This document shows positions 1-10,104 of a DNA stretch of 64,000 nucleotides, piece by piece (position 1 is the stretch's first letter; every line of letters starts with the position of its first letter). Source of the stretch: Rubellimicrobium mesophilum DSM 19309 (GTDB taxonomy: Bacteria > Pseudomonadota > Alphaproteobacteria > Rhodobacterales > Rhodobacteraceae); assembly GCF_000600335.2 (NCBI RefSeq), contig NZ_KK088557.1, positions 27,425 to 91,424 of the forward strand. The letters are read 5' to 3'. Made by a program: the position numbers and the translations under genes. The notes beneath the pieces were generated by a model that was not told where the DNA came from, made no database searches, and was given only the letters and a program-made list of their open reading frames with translations.

Positions 1-35
1 ATCGACAGGTCGGGATTGACGGGCAGCGGCGGCAT
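1..35 (-). CDS. Possible 5' end of an unidentified gene running off the left edge
   Basis: Reading leftward, an ATG at 33-35 opens a frame (MPPLPVNPDLS) that continues off the window. A G-rich stretch lies about 8 bases upstream as a possible ribosome binding site, and the third codon positions are mostly G or C, as in the real genes here. Only eleven codons are visible, so neither the product nor the reality of the gene can be established. Confidence 0.3.
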   Translation of the reverse strand, partial: MPPLPVNPDLS

Positions 36-122
36 GTCGGGACCCCCGGGATTCCGGCCGCCGGACCGGCGGGCGCGCGCCCATGGTAGCCCGCTTCGCC
101 TGCCCGGCCAAGGCACCCGCGC

Positions 123-3100
123 TCAGCCCTCGGGACGCGTCCGCGCCCGCAGAGGCATCACCGTCCGCTCCCCGCTCAGGAGCTGCGCGAGCAGCGTGGC
201 GAGGTCGGCCTGCCGGAACGGCTTGGCCAGCACCGTGAGCCCGCGCGTCTGCTCGGGGGGCAGGTTGGCGTAGCCGGTGATCATCAGCACCGGCAGCCCG
301 GGCGCCCGCTCCCGCAGCTCGGCGGCAAGCTGCGCGCCGGTCATGCCCGGCATCATGTGGTCCGTCACCGCGGCGTCGGGCTGGAGGCCCATCCGCAGCG
401 CCTCCAGCGCCTCGGCGGCGGTGCCGACCTCGACCACCTCGTAGCCCAGGTCCCGCAGCCCCTCAGCGGTGGAGAGCCGGACCAGCGGCTCGTCGTCCAC
501 GAGGAGCACCATCGCCGGCCGGGGCGCGCGCGGGGCGACCGTCTCGGCGGCGGGCTCGCGCGCCGCCTCCTCCGAGGCCACCGGCAGCCAGAGCACCGCC
601 GCGGTGCCCTCCCCCACCCGGCTCGACAGCTTGAAGAGCCCGCCCGACTGCGCTGCGAGGCCGTGCACCATGGAAAGGCCCAGGCCCGTGCCCTTGCCCA
701 TGCCCTTGGTCGAGAAGAAGGGCTCCACGGCACGCGCGAGCGTCGGCTCGTCCATGCCCATGCCGGTGTCGGTCACGCAGATCCGCAGGTAGCGCCCGGG
801 CGCCAGGATGCCGGGGATCGGGCATTCCCACCCTTCCTTGGCCTCGGCCGCGATGGTGAGCCGCCCGCCCGTGGGCATCGCGTCGCGCGCGTTCACGCTC
901 AGGTTGAGGAGCGCGAGCTCGAGCTGGTTGGGGTCCACCAGCACGGGCGGCAGGTCGCGCGGCAGGTCCACCCGCACCTCGATCGAGGGGCCCAGGCTGC
1001 GGCCCACCAGCTCGCGCATCCCGTCCACGAGCTCGGCCACGTCCACGGCCCGGGGCTGCAGCGTCTGGCGCCGCGCGAAGGCGAGGAGGCGGCTCACCAG
1101 CGTCTTGGCCCGCTCCGCTGCCTGGAGCGCGCCGGTGAGGAGCCGCTCGCTCCGCTCGTCCGTCGTACGGCGCCGCACGATGTCGAGCCCCCCCACAATG
1201 GGGGTCAGAAGGTTGTTGAAGTCGTGGGCGATCCCGCCGGTGAGCTGGCCGATGGCCTCCATCTTCTGCGACTGCCGCAGCGCCTCCTCGGCCTTCTCGC
1301 GCTCGGCCAGGGCCTCGGCCACGCGCGCCTCCAGCGTCTCGTTGGCCCGCTGCACCGCCTGGAAGAGCCGGGCGTTGTCGAGCGCGATGGCCGCCTGCCC
1401 GGCGAGGCCCACCATGAGCCTCTCGTGGCGCTCGGTGAAGCGGCCGGGCTCGGGATGGCCGAAGACGAGGCCCCCCAGCACCTCGCCCGAGCGGGAGACG
1501 ACGGGGACGCCCAGGTAGCTCCGCACCGGCAAGTGGCCCGCCGGCATCCCGTGATGGGGCCCCATCTGGCCGTAGCGCGGATCGGCCTGGATGTCGTCCG
1601 ACCGCACCACGCCCTCGTTGCGGAAGGTCGGGCCGAAGACGCCCGTCGCGCGCACGCCGCCCATCCCTTCGAAGTCCGACCGCTCGGCCCCGGACAGGGT
1701 GTAGAGGTGGAGCCTTTCCCCGCTCTCGTCCATGACGTTGTGGAAGAAGGCGCCATAGGCGCCGCCGGTCAGGGCGCGGCCCGCATCCGTCAGGCTCTGG
1801 GCCAGCCGCTCGGGGTCGAGTTCCCGGCCAGGGCCGCCGCCGCGCGGTTCAGCGTCTCGAGGATGCGGGTCTCCTCCCGCAGGGCCGCCTCGACGGCCTT
1901 GCGCCCGGTGATGTCCACGAAGGCGGCAACCGACCCGGCGGGCCGCCCCTGCGCGTCATGGAGCGGCGTGGCGTTGCCGAAGAGGTCGAGATGGCTGCCG
2001 TCCTCGAAGGCCACGCGGTATTCCCGGCCGGCGACGGGCTCGCCGCGCGCGGCCGCCTGGACGGGCAGGTCGCGGGGCGCGAGCTCCCGCCCCTCGGAAT
2101 CGAGGAAGCGGAAGTGCCGGGTGGGCGCGTCCGGCGCGCCCTTGGACTGGTTGCGCCCCTGGGGGACGCGCAGGAACTCGTGCGAGCGGGCGTTGCCGGC
2201 GATCTCGCGCGCGTCGGGATCGTGGGTGATCCAGATGCCGGCCGGCACCGCGTCGAGCACCGCGCGCAGCTCCTCGGCCTGGGCGCGCTGCACGGCCTCG
2301 GCGGCCTTGCGCTCCTCCACGTCCTCGGTGGTGCCGTACCACTTGACGATCCGCCCCCCGGGGTTGCGGCGGGGGAAGGCGCGGGAGTGCATCCAGTGGA
2401 AGCGCCCGTCCCGCAGGCGGACGCGGTGCTCGATGTCGTAGGGCTCGCCCGTGGCGATGGCCCGCATCCAGGCCTCCCTGGACGCATCGAGGTCCTCGGG
2501 GTGGATCGCCTCGCCCCAGCTCGCGCCGAGGCCCGGGTTGCCCGTCAGCTCCACCCATCGCGGCGCGACGTGGTCGAGAAGGCCATCCGGCGTGGCGGTC
2601 CAGGACACCTGGGGGCTCAGCTCGACGGCGTGGCGGTAGTGGTCCTCGCTCTCGCGCAGGGCGTTCTGGACCTGCATCCGCTCGGTCACGTCGTAGCCCT
2701 CGACGAAGATCCCGGTGACGCGGCCCCCCTCCTCCGTCACCGGCTGGTAGATGAAGTCCACGAAGCGCTCCTCGGGGGCCTCGCCGGGGGTGCGCGCCAG
2801 CCAGACCGGCACCGCCTCGCCCCGGAAGGGCTCGCCCGTGGCATGGACGCGGTCGAGGAGGTCCACGAAGCCCTGCCCCGCGACCTCCGGCAGGGCGGCG
2901 CGCACCGGCAGGCCGACCACGTCGCGCCCGCCGATCAGCTCGCGGTAGGCGGCGTTCACCAGCCCGAAGACGTGATCGGGCCCGTCGAGCATGGCGATGA
3001 AGCCCGGCGCCTGCTCGTACATCTTGACCAGCCGCTCGTGCTCGGCCGCCCTGCGACGCCCGGCGAGCACAGTCGCCGTGGTCTCCACCACCACGGCCAG

Positions 3101-3559
3101 CACGCCGGCCGGCTGCCCGTCCTCCCCCGGCACCGGCGAGTAGTCGAGCTTCATGAACACCTGCTCGGGCCGTCCGTGGCGGAAGAGCGTGAGCTCGATG
3201 TCCTGGTAGGCCAGCGTCTCCCCCGCGAGGCCCACGCGCATGACGTTGTCGTTGAAGTCCGCCGCCTCCGGCCAGCCCTCGCGCACCCGGGAGCCCAGGA
3301 GCTCCGGGTGCCGCCCGCCCGCGAAGGCCGCGTAGCCGTCGTTGTAGAGCATGATGCCGTCCTCGCCCCACAGCATCACCATGGGCACGGGCGAGCGCAG
3401 GATCAGCCCGAGCGCGGTGCGCAGGCTTCCCGGCCAGCCCTCGACGGGTCCCAGCGTGCCCGACCAGTCCCGCGCCGCGATCAGGGCCCCCGTCTCGCCG
3501 CCGCTGGCGAGCAGGCTCCGGCGAAACGAATCGGACTCGGGAAGGTGGTGGACGGTCAA
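123..3559 (-). CDS. Multi-PAS/GAF hybrid sensor histidine kinase with receiver domain (frameshifted)
   Basis: This cytoplasmic hybrid kinase of about 1,145 residues is split by one missing G near 1830. The first fragment (3559-1790) carries about four PAS-like domains (roughly 30-160, 165-290, 305-415, 420-555). Restoring one base lets LETLNRAAAALAGELDPERL run into a GAF domain. The second fragment (from about 1733) holds GAF, then the phosphoacceptor HisKA motif GGIAHDFNN, a HATPase with a GTGLGLS G-box, and a C-terminal receiver with the acceptor Asp in VTDHMMPG. No membrane segment is evident, so it should sense an intracellular signal, perhaps redox, light or a ligand. The domain order is seen directly. 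The signal is unknown and no partner regulator lies beside it. Confidence 0.85.
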
Positions 3560-3895
3560 ATGCGGCTCCGGACGCAGACATGCGAGCCGCCAAGTTAGCG
3601 GGTCTGCCCGGTGCTGTCATGCCCGGTCGGGAGACAGGCCGCAACGGAACTTGCGGCATCTCCAAGGTTGCCCAAAGACCACGGCGGCCCACGGGAGGCA
3701 ACGGGTTTCTGCTCGCTTTCATGGACGACCGGCAAAGGACCGCGCGAGCGGGCCGCGGCGCTGGCGCCATCATGCCAATCCGGCGGAATCGCCGCTCCCG
3801 TGCCCTCGCCTTGCCCGAAGTTGGCCATTATCGACGCTCCTACTGGACCTCGTCCCGCGGGCCCAGGATCCCGCCAGCTCAAAGGTCCCGACGAG
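3560..3895. other. Intergenic region between divergent kinase and protease genes
   Basis: No convincing gene is seen here. GGAAC at 3646-3650 is followed after 15 bases by GGTT, a poor match to the EcfG promoter pattern (usual spacing 16-17). The reading frame of the downstream protease stays open upstream of its ATG, but its residues there look non-coding (rich in R, P and G, with no conserved motif). Confidence 0.4.
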
Positions 3896-5107
3896 ATGCC
3901 CACGCGTCCCACCTCTACGAATGCCCTGGCCGACTACCTGGCGAACGGCTACTGGCAGGACACAGGGCAATCGCCGCACCACTTCGACAAGCACACCATC
4001 ACGGTGGACCTGACGGCGCTGAACAAGGCCGGCAAGGCCCTGGCGCGCACCGCGCTCGACTCCTGGGAAGCGGTGGCCAACCTCAAGTTCCGGGAACGCG
4101 CCCGGAACGCCGACATCACCTTCGACGACGCCGGCGGCGATGCCGACACTCAGGTGAGGATGAGCGGCCGCGCGATCAGTTCCGCCCATGTGAACATCGG
4201 GGCGGGCTGGATCGACGACTACGGCGCTTCGGTCGGCAGCTACGGCTTCCAGACCTATGTCCACGAGATCGGCCATGCTCTCGGGCTGGGCCATTCGGGC
4301 AACTACAACGGCAACGCCAGCGTCCGGCAGGAACGCTTCGCCACCGATAGCTGGCAGACCACGGTCATGTCCTACCTGGACCAGGACGAGAACCCGAACG
4401 TCGCCGCGACGAAGGCCTACGTGACGACGCCGATGATGGCGGACATCGCGGCCGTCCAGAAGCTCTACGGAAAGGCCCTGCACGGCTCCACCGCCGGCGC
4501 CACCACCTACAAGGTCGATCTCGGCCGCGCCTCCATGACCATCTGGGACGCCAACGGCAGGGACACCATCGACCTGTCGGGCGACAACCACGACAACGAG
4601 ATCAGCCTCGCCGGCGGCAGCTTCTCCAATGTCTCCGGCGAGATCGGCAACCTCGGCATCGCCGGCCGCACCATCATCGAGAACGTGCTGACCGGGGGCG
4701 GGGGGACGACCACGTCGTGGGCAACCGGGCCGGCAACGGCGTCCGGCTCGGCCGCGGCGACGACTGGGCCGACGGCCGGGAGGGCAACGACGTCCTCGAC
4801 GGGCAGGAGGCGGCGACACGCTCCAGGGCGGCGCGGGCAACGACCGGGCTCACCGGCGGCACGGGGCGCCGATACCTTCGCCTTCTCGAAGGGGGCGGAC
4901 GTCGTGACGGATTTCGAGGACGGCCGCGACACGCTGGTGCTGGACCGGGATCTCTGGGGCGGCCAGGACCGGCCCGTCGAGGACGTGCTGCGCTTCGCCC
5001 ATCTGGAGGGCGCCGACGTCGTCTTCGACTTCGGGAGCGGCAACACGCTCCGCCTCGAGAACCTGGGCAGCATCGACGCGCTGGCGGACGACCTGGCCTT
5101 CGCCTGA
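3896..5107 (+). CDS. Serralysin-like M10 metalloprotease with RTX repeats (frameshifted in the repeats)
   Basis: Probable secreted zinc endopeptidase. The catalytic domain has the HExxHxxGxxH zinc motif at about residues 123-133 (HEIGHALGLGH) and a Met-turn near 158 (VMSYLD). After about residue 260 come glycine/aspartate-rich Ca-binding nonapeptide repeats and a peptidase M10 C-terminal segment (ADTFAFSKGADVV). There is no N-terminal signal peptide, as expected for type I secretion through a C-terminal signal. The repeats are broken by at least three small indels (about 4700, 4808 and 4850) that together restore the frame; in shifted frames GGGGDDHVVGN, GREGNDVLDG and LQGGAGNDR can be read. 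I chose ATG 3896 because conservation starts there. No type I exporter is adjacent. Confidence 0.85.
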   Translation: MPTRPTSTNALADYLANGYWQDTGQSPHHFDKHTITVDLTALNKAGKALARTALDSWEAVANLKFRERARNADITFDDAGGDADTQVRMSGRAISSAHVNIGAGWIDDYGASVGSYGFQTYVHEIGHALGLGHSGNYNGNASVRQERFATDSWQTTVMSYLDQDENPNVAATKAYVTTPMMADIAAVQKLYGKALHGSTAGATTYKVDLGRASMTIWDANGRDTIDLSGDNHDNEISLAGGSFSNVSGEIGNLGIAGRTIIENVLTGGGGTTTSWATGPATASGSAAATTGPTAGRATTSSTGRRRRHAPGRRGQRPGSPAARGADTFAFSKGADVVTDFEDGRDTLVLDRDLWGGQDRPVEDVLRFAHLEGADVVFDFGSGNTLRLENLGSIDALADDLAFA

Positions 5108-5219
5108 CCATCCCTCGGGGACGACGGCAACGGGCGGCGGCATCCGAGAGGGGCCGCCGTCCGTCGCTTTCCAGGCGGGCGCCCCTCCTGGGCCGAAGGA
5201 CCTCCCGCCCTCCTTCCGC

Positions 5220-6034
5220 TCAGTTCTCCAGGATGTAGCGGTGGAAGCGCCACAGGAACAGGAGCCCCACGGTCCCCGTCACCAGCGATACCCCGAAGAC
5301 GTAGACGGGGGAGACGTAGGACGGATCGTAGCCGTGGTAGAACCCGGTGCGCGTCTCCGCGACGACATGGACGAGCGGGTTCCACAGCAGCACGTCGCGC
5401 CACTGCGGCGGCAGGCTGTCGACCATCAGCATGACCCCGGACAGCAGCAGGAGCGGTCGGGTGACGACGTTCCAGAGGGTGCCCCACATCTGGAACATGG
5501 AGATCAGGAAGCAGTTCAGCAGCCCGATCCCGAGGGCCAGGGCCGCCGCCATGGCGAAGCCCAGGACGATGTGCGACAGCACGAGCTGGGTCCCCGTGTC
5601 GTAGAAGATGACGATCCCCCGATCACCAGGTAGGCCACCAGCACCTGCGTGAGCAGGTTCAGGAGGTATCGCGCCATCAGCGTGTCCATCACCGTGACCC
5701 GCGGGTAGTCCAGCAGCCGGCCAGAGAACTTGAGGGACTGCGACACCCTCTGGCTCACGATCAGGAAGGTGCTGTAGGGCAGGAGCCCGGTCGCGTAGAA
5801 GATCGGGAAGTTGGTCCCGAGCGATGGGCTCCTGAGGCCGATGGCCATGAAGAGCCAGCTCATGATGGCGATGCCGGCGATGGGCTCCACCACCACCCAG
5901 ACATAGCCGCCGGGCTTGCGCCCGTAGGTGGTCGCCATCTCGCGCAGCATCAGCGCCACCACGACGCGGGTCGTCGCGAAGGGCACCTGCTGGTGAACGG
6001 AGCGGAGCTGGGGGCTGTCGGGGAGGATGGTCAT
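5220..6034 (-). CDS. ABC-2 type polysaccharide export permease, KpsM/Wzm-like (frameshifted)
   Basis: Inner-membrane permease of about 271 residues for capsule or exopolysaccharide export. The N-terminal part (LREMATTYGRKPGGYVWVVVEP) is typical of KpsM/Wzm/RkpT proteins, and several hydrophobic segments follow. One base is missing in a G run near 5618: before it the frame reads YLVIGG, and after restoration VIFYDTGTQLVLSHIVLG, which continues to the C-terminus HRYILEN. The likely ATPase partner is the KpsT-like gene at 8802, on the opposite strand about 2.8 kb away, with the outer-membrane component beside it. The start at 6034 (MTILPDSPQL) precedes the first conserved residues. Confidence 0.85.
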
Positions 6035-6209
6035 GGAGGCCGGAACTCGAGGCAGGGAACGCCGCCCGCGCGGGCGCGCCATACTGCTTCGGGACCGCCC
6101 GGGATGCAAGCGCGGCGTCAGGGGGCGACGCAACGCTCGTTGGTCTCAGAATTCGTTAACCTTTTGGTGCGAATCATGGGGGCATCAGTCAACCCAAGGA
6201 CCCCGAACC

Positions 6210-7502
6210 ATGCCCTCGACCTCGCCCCGCCTCGCCCTGCCCTATCTCCAGCCCGCCCAGGCCCAGAAGCACGTCACCCACAACGAGGCGCTCCAGCTCC
6301 TCGACGCGGTCGTGCAGCTCCGCATCCAGGACTTCGACCTGACCCTGCCTCCCTCCGACGTCCTTCCCGGCGACGTGATCGCCATCGGCGCGGGCGCGCA
6401 GGGCGACTGGGCCGGGCAGGACGGCCGCCTCGCCCTCTGGGACGGCACCGGCTGGCAGTTCATCGCGCCCGCCGAGGGCTGGCTCGCCTGGGACGCCGCG
6501 ACGCGGGCCCTGCGCGTCCTCTCGGGCGGCGTCTGGCTGCCCTGCGTCCCCGCCCTCCAGAACCTCCCCGGCCTCGGGGTCGGCACCGCCTCGGACGAGG
6601 TCAACCGCCTCGCCGTCGCTTCGGAGGCCACGCTCCTCACCCATGCCGGGGCGGGCCACCAGCTCAAGGTGAACAAGGCCGCCGCCTCCGACACGGCGAG
6701 CCTGCTCTTCCAGTCCGGCTGGACCGGCCATGCCGAGATGGGGCTCGCGGGCGGGCTCGACTTCGCCCTCAGGGTCTCGGACGGGACCGCCTGGACCGAG
6801 GCGCTGCGGGTCTCCCGCGCGAGCGGCGTCGTGACCCTGCCGCAGGGCGCGGTCCTCGACGGCCCCCTCGCCGGCGCGGCGGTGCAGGCCTCGCCCACCG
6901 ACGCCACGCCCGGCCGCCTCCTGACCGCCGGCGCCTACGGGCTGGGCGGCCCCCTGCCCGCCGTGGGCGACGCGACCGCCAGCCTCGTCCCCGGCCTCTA
7001 CGCCTACGACACCGCCGCCGGCAGCTCGGGCGGGCCCGCAGGCGTGCTGCGCGGCGCCCTCCTCCACGCCCGGCGCGGCGCCTCCCTGGGCGAGACGCAG
7101 CTCCTCGTGGTCGAGGCCGGGTCCGCCCCCAACGTCACCCCCGGCCAGACCCACGGCCGCGCCCGCACGGGTGGCGCCTGGAGCGCCTGGACCTGCGGCT
7201 CGGTCGCCCAGAGCGACTCGGGCGCCAGCGGCCGCGTCCTGCGCGGCCAGGACGGCACCCAGACCTGCTGGCACACGCTCACGACCTCCGCCACCGGCGA
7301 GACGGTCTGGACCTTTCCACAGCCCTTCGCCTCCGCCGCGGGGCTCGTGGTGACGATGGGGGTCGGGGGCGCCACGCCCGCGCCGCTGTTCCCGCGCCAC
7401 ACCGCCAAGGGCGCGACGTCGGTGGCGCTCTCCGTGCTGGACAGCGCGGGCGCGCGGGTGTCGGCTACGCTCGACGTGATCGCCATGGGCCGTTGGACCT
7501 GA
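6210..7502 (+). CDS. DUF2793 protein with pyocin-knob-like C-terminal region
   Basis: This 430-residue protein has no known enzymatic role. The first 125 residues (LALPYLQPAQAQKHVTHNEAL) match the DUF2793 family, frequent in Rhodobacterales and often next to phage-tail-like genes. Around residues 275-335 (VTPGQTHGRARTGGAWSAW) the sequence resembles the knob domain of phage and pyocin tail fibres. I infer a tail-fibre-like or cell-surface adhesin. It sits between divergent polysaccharide export genes, so it could bind or be exposed with the exported glycan. A single TTAACC box with a TGCGAA -10-like element lies about 50 bases upstream (6156-6173). Confidence 0.75.
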   Translation: MPSTSPRLALPYLQPAQAQKHVTHNEALQLLDAVVQLRIQDFDLTLPPSDVLPGDVIAIGAGAQGDWAGQDGRLALWDGTGWQFIAPAEGWLAWDAATRALRVLSGGVWLPCVPALQNLPGLGVGTASDEVNRLAVASEATLLTHAGAGHQLKVNKAAASDTASLLFQSGWTGHAEMGLAGGLDFALRVSDGTAWTEALRVSRASGVVTLPQGAVLDGPLAGAAVQASPTDATPGRLLTAGAYGLGGPLPAVGDATASLVPGLYAYDTAAGSSGGPAGVLRGALLHARRGASLGETQLLVVEAGSAPNVTPGQTHGRARTGGAWSAWTCGSVAQSDSGASGRVLRGQDGTQTCWHTLTTSATGETVWTFPQPFASAAGLVVTMGVGGATPAPLFPRHTAKGATSVALSVLDSAGARVSATLDVIAMGRWT

Positions 7503-7521
7503 GAGCCAGGGGTGATTCGTG

Positions 7522-7647
7522 ATGCGATTTTCCGCGCTCCCCTTCATGGGACGGGTTTTCGGCCCGCCGCGCAGCCGGTATGGGAAGGCAGAACCCGCGC
7601 GCGTCCGTCGCGACGCGGGAAGCCAGGTGTGTCGGGGGACCGCATGA
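7522..7647 (+). CDS. Small ORF (41 codons) translationally coupled to the export gene
   Basis: ATG 7522 opens a 41-codon frame (MRFSALPFMGRVFGPP) that stops at 7645-7647 and overlaps the next ATG by four bases (ATGA), the coupling style used throughout this window. An AGGGG lies about 9 bases upstream of the start. No family is recognised. The neighbouring gene has many indels, so this frame may itself be an artefact. Confidence 0.25.
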   Translation: MRFSALPFMGRVFGPPRSRYGKAEPARVRRDAGSQVCRGTA

Positions 7648-8775
7648 CGAGGATCACGTTCAGCACGGGCCTGGGGCGGCGCTCTGCCTGGCTTTGGCGG
7701 GTGCGGCGGGCTGCCGCGCGGCGCGGCCTTCGAATCCGAGATCCTGCGCGCCAGCAACGGCTCCTCGGAGGAGGTCGCGCCCGACTTCGCGGTGGAGCCC
7801 GTGACCCGCGACGCGCTCCTGCGCTTCGCCTCCTGGCCCCAGCCCGACGAGGACGACGACCTGGGCTGGATCGGCCACGAGGACGGGCCCGCGAACCGCA
7901 TCATCGCCCCGGGCGACGTCCTCCAGGTGATGCTCTGGAGCTCCGAGGAGAACTCCCTCCTCACCAACCGGGCGACCGGGCCACCCGGCTCGAGGCGCTG
8001 ACGGTGTCCTCCACGGGCGAGGTGTTCATCCCCTACGTGGGCAACGTCCGCGTCGCCGGCATGAGCCCCAGCCACGCCCGCGAGACCATCCAGGAGAAGC
8101 TCACCTCGGTCAGCCCCTCGGTGCAGGTCCAGCTCGAGCTCACCCAGAGCCTGGGCAGCATGGTGTCGCTGGTGGGGGGGTGTGGCCAAGCCCGGTTCCT
8201 ACCCCATGCCCGACCAGAGCTACACCGTCCTGTCGCTCATCGCCGAGGGGCGGCGTGCCGCCCAACATGAACAACCCGCAGATCCGCCTGATCCGGGGCG
8301 ACGCGATCTACGGCACCTCGATCGACCGTCTCTACGACAACCCCGCGCTCGACACCACGCTCAGGCCCGGCGACAAGGTCATCGTCCAGCCGGACGAGCG
8401 CTACTTCCTGTCACTGGGGCTGCGGGCAACGAATCCGTGCAGCCCTTCCCCCGCGACGAGATCACCGCCATCGACGCCCTGTCCATCATGGGGGGCGTGA
8501 ACGACGCCCGCGCCAACCCCAAGGGCATCCTGGTGCTGCGCGACTACCCCTCCTCGGCGGTGCGGACCGACGACACTGGCCCCTCGCACGAGCGGGTGGT
8601 CTTCACCCTCGACCTCACCTCGGCGGACGGGCTGTTCTCGGCGGGGCAGTTCCCAATCCTGTCCGGGGACCTCGTCTACGCCACCGAGAGCCGCCTGACC
8701 TCGACCCAGACGATCCTGTCGGTCCTCGGCAACTCGCTCGGCATCGCCAACCAGACCGTGAACCTGGGCGACTAG
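7644..8775 (+). CDS. Outer-membrane polysaccharide export lipoprotein, Wza/KpsD-like (six frameshifts)
   Basis: Expected to form the outer-membrane channel for capsule or exopolysaccharide. After frame repair the order is: lipoprotein signal (MTRITFSTGL then ALCLALAGAAGC), a poly-export domain (NRIIAPGDVLQVMLWSSEE), a beta-rich SLBB-like part (LTVSSTGEVFIPYVGNVRVAG, then VAKPGSYPMPDQSYTV), and a C-terminal region ending IANQTVNLGD. Breaks lie near 7675, 7712, 7978, 8182, 8255 and 8418, mostly at G runs. Six in 1.1 kb is the highest density in the window: either a poor consensus or a decayed gene. The intact ATPase gene 26 bases downstream and conserved residues in every segment favour sequencing error. 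Confidence 0.75.
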
Positions 8776-8801
8776 CCGGACCGGGGCCAAGGGGCACCGC
8801 G

Positions 8802-9458
8802 ATGATCGTGCTTCGCAACCTGACCAAGACCTTCGTCCTCGAAGGCCAGCGCAAGACCGTGCTGCGGAACATCAACGCGGTCTTCCCGTCCAACGTGGCC
8901 GTGGGCCTCCTGGGCCGCAACGGCGCGGGCAAGAGCACCCTGATGAACCTCATCTCGGGCACGCTGGACGTCACCTCGGGCGAGATCCTGACCGACGGCC
9001 AGATCTCCTTCCCGGTGGGCTATTCGGGGTCCTTCCACCCGGACATGACGGGCGCCCAGAACACCCGCTTCGTGGCCCGCATCTACGGCGTCGACAGCGA
9101 CGACCTCATCGCCTACGTCGAGGACTTCGCCGAGCTCGGTCCGAGCTTCCACCTGCCGGTGCGGTCCTATTCCTCGGGGATGAAGGCGCGCCTGGCCTTC
9201 GGGGTCTCCATGGGGATCAGCTTCGACACCTACCTCATCGACGAGGTCACGGCCGTGGGCGACGCGCGCTTCAAGCGCAAGTCGCAGGCCGTCTTCCAGG
9301 AGAAGATCTCGCAGGCCGGCGTGCTCTTCGTGAGCCACTCCCTCGGGCAGGTGCGGGAGCTCTGCCAGGCGGGCGCCGTGATCGAGGGCGGCAAGCTCTT
9401 CTACTACGACGACGTCGAAGACGCCATCGCGCACCACCTCCGCAACCTCGAAGACTAA
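8802..9458 (+). CDS. ABC transporter ATPase for polysaccharide export, KpsT-like
   Basis: A 218-residue nucleotide-binding subunit that should energise glycan export with the permease at 5220-6034. Walker A (GRNGAGKST, residues 38-46), ABC signature (SSGMK, 124-128) and Walker B with catalytic Glu (YLIDE, ending about 148) are all present, as is a switch histidine in LFVSHS. Length and the short regulatory C-terminus match KpsT/CtrD/BexA rather than Wzt proteins with glycan-binding tails. It follows the Wza/KpsD-like gene by 26 bases in the same direction. Confidence 0.9.
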   Translation: MIVLRNLTKTFVLEGQRKTVLRNINAVFPSNVAVGLLGRNGAGKSTLMNLISGTLDVTSGEILTDGQISFPVGYSGSFHPDMTGAQNTRFVARIYGVDSDDLIAYVEDFAELGPSFHLPVRSYSSGMKARLAFGVSMGISFDTYLIDEVTAVGDARFKRKSQAVFQEKISQAGVLFVSHSLGQVRELCQAGAVIEGGKLFYYDDVEDAIAHHLRNLED

Positions 9459-9467
9459 GGCGCGGGA

Positions 9468-9491
9468 GGGCGCCCCGCAGGCGGGGGCGCC
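9468..9491. terminator. GC-rich hairpin between convergent genes
   Basis: GGCGCCCCGC and its near-perfect complement, separated by three bases, form a strong hairpin in the 41-base gap between the convergent KpsT-like and DUF4142 genes. There is no T tract, so terminator function on both strands is inferred from position and stability only. Confidence 0.5.
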
Positions 9492-9499
9492 GGAGGACC

Positions 9500-10021
9500 T
9501 CAGCCCTCGACCTGCTGCCGGAAGCTCCTCAGCATCACGAGATGGCTGTCGATCCCGGTCACGCCGACCATCGAGGCGCCACGCGCCATCGGGTCCTGGC
9601 CGCTCTCGGCGTAGTCCGCATGGATCGGGCGCGCCTCCTCGTGACCCGCGATCTGCGCGTCGAGGTAGGCCGCGTCGAAGGCGGCGCCCTCGGCCGCCTG
9701 GAGCTGCTGCAGAAGCGCCGCGTGGTCCTCGCGCAGCGGAACCTGGGCCCCCTCGGCCCCGAAGGCGCGGGCGACGGCCTGCTGCTCGGCCACCTCGAGG
9801 TCGGCGAAGGCCTTCACGTTGCTGCTCTGGCCCTTCTGCTGCGCGAGCAGGCTCGACTGCATCAGGAAGGCGCCGCCCTCGAGCGCGGGGACCTTGGCCG
9901 CCTCGATCGTCACGGCGGCGTCGCCCTGGGCCTGGGTGGCCTCCTGGGCCCGGAGGGCCTGGGCGGCGGGCAGGAGGCTCGCGATGGCGGCGCCACCGGC
10001 GAGGAGTTGTCTGCGATCCAT
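9500..10021 (-). CDS. DUF4142 domain secreted protein
   Basis: A 173-residue protein with an N-terminal export signal (MDRRQLLAGGAAIASLLPAA). The paired Arg at the N-terminus followed by a hydrophobic stretch resembles a Tat signal. The mature part is a helical DUF4142 (ferritin-like fold) domain with AFADLEVAEQQAVARAFG and a C-terminal helix ending FRQQVEG. DUF4142 proteins are of unknown function and often belong to stress regulons. A GGAAC-N16-TGTT element at 10055-10079 places it plausibly under EcfG control. It stands alone, convergent with the export ATPase gene. Confidence 0.8.
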   Translation of the reverse strand: MDRRQLLAGGAAIASLLPAAQALRAQEATQAQGDAAVTIEAAKVPALEGGAFLMQSSLLAQQKGQSSNVKAFADLEVAEQQAVARAFGAEGAQVPLREDHAALLQQLQAAEGAAFDAAYLDAQIAGHEEARPIHADYAESGQDPMARGASMVGVTGIDSHLVMLRSFRQQVEG

Positions 10022-10054
10022 TCGGGGAACTCCCTCACATGCGTAAGGCCACCC

Positions 10055-10079
10055 AACAGGATCGCCGGCCGAATGTTCC
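10055..10079 (-). promoter_or_regulatory. Candidate EcfG-type promoter upstream of the DUF4142 gene
   Basis: On the minus strand GGAAC (10079-10075) is followed after 16 bases by TGTT (10058-10055). The general-stress sigma factor EcfG of alphaproteobacteria recognises GGAAC-N16/17-CGTT, so this is one mismatch away in the -10 element. It ends 33 bases before the ATG. Confidence 0.5.
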
Positions 10080-10104
10080 TGGCCCTTGGGCGGCGCGGGC
10101 GGAG

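Noticed and set aside
357..2441. Long open frames on the plus strand opposite the sensor kinase (and similar long frames opposite most genes)
   Set aside because: At this GC content long antisense frames are expected. They show no conserved motifs, are rich in H, R, G and P, and mirror well-supported genes.
3611..3895. N-terminal extension of the serralysin-like protease
   Set aside because: The added 95 residues show no signal peptide, propeptide or family similarity, and serralysins begin close to the catalytic domain.
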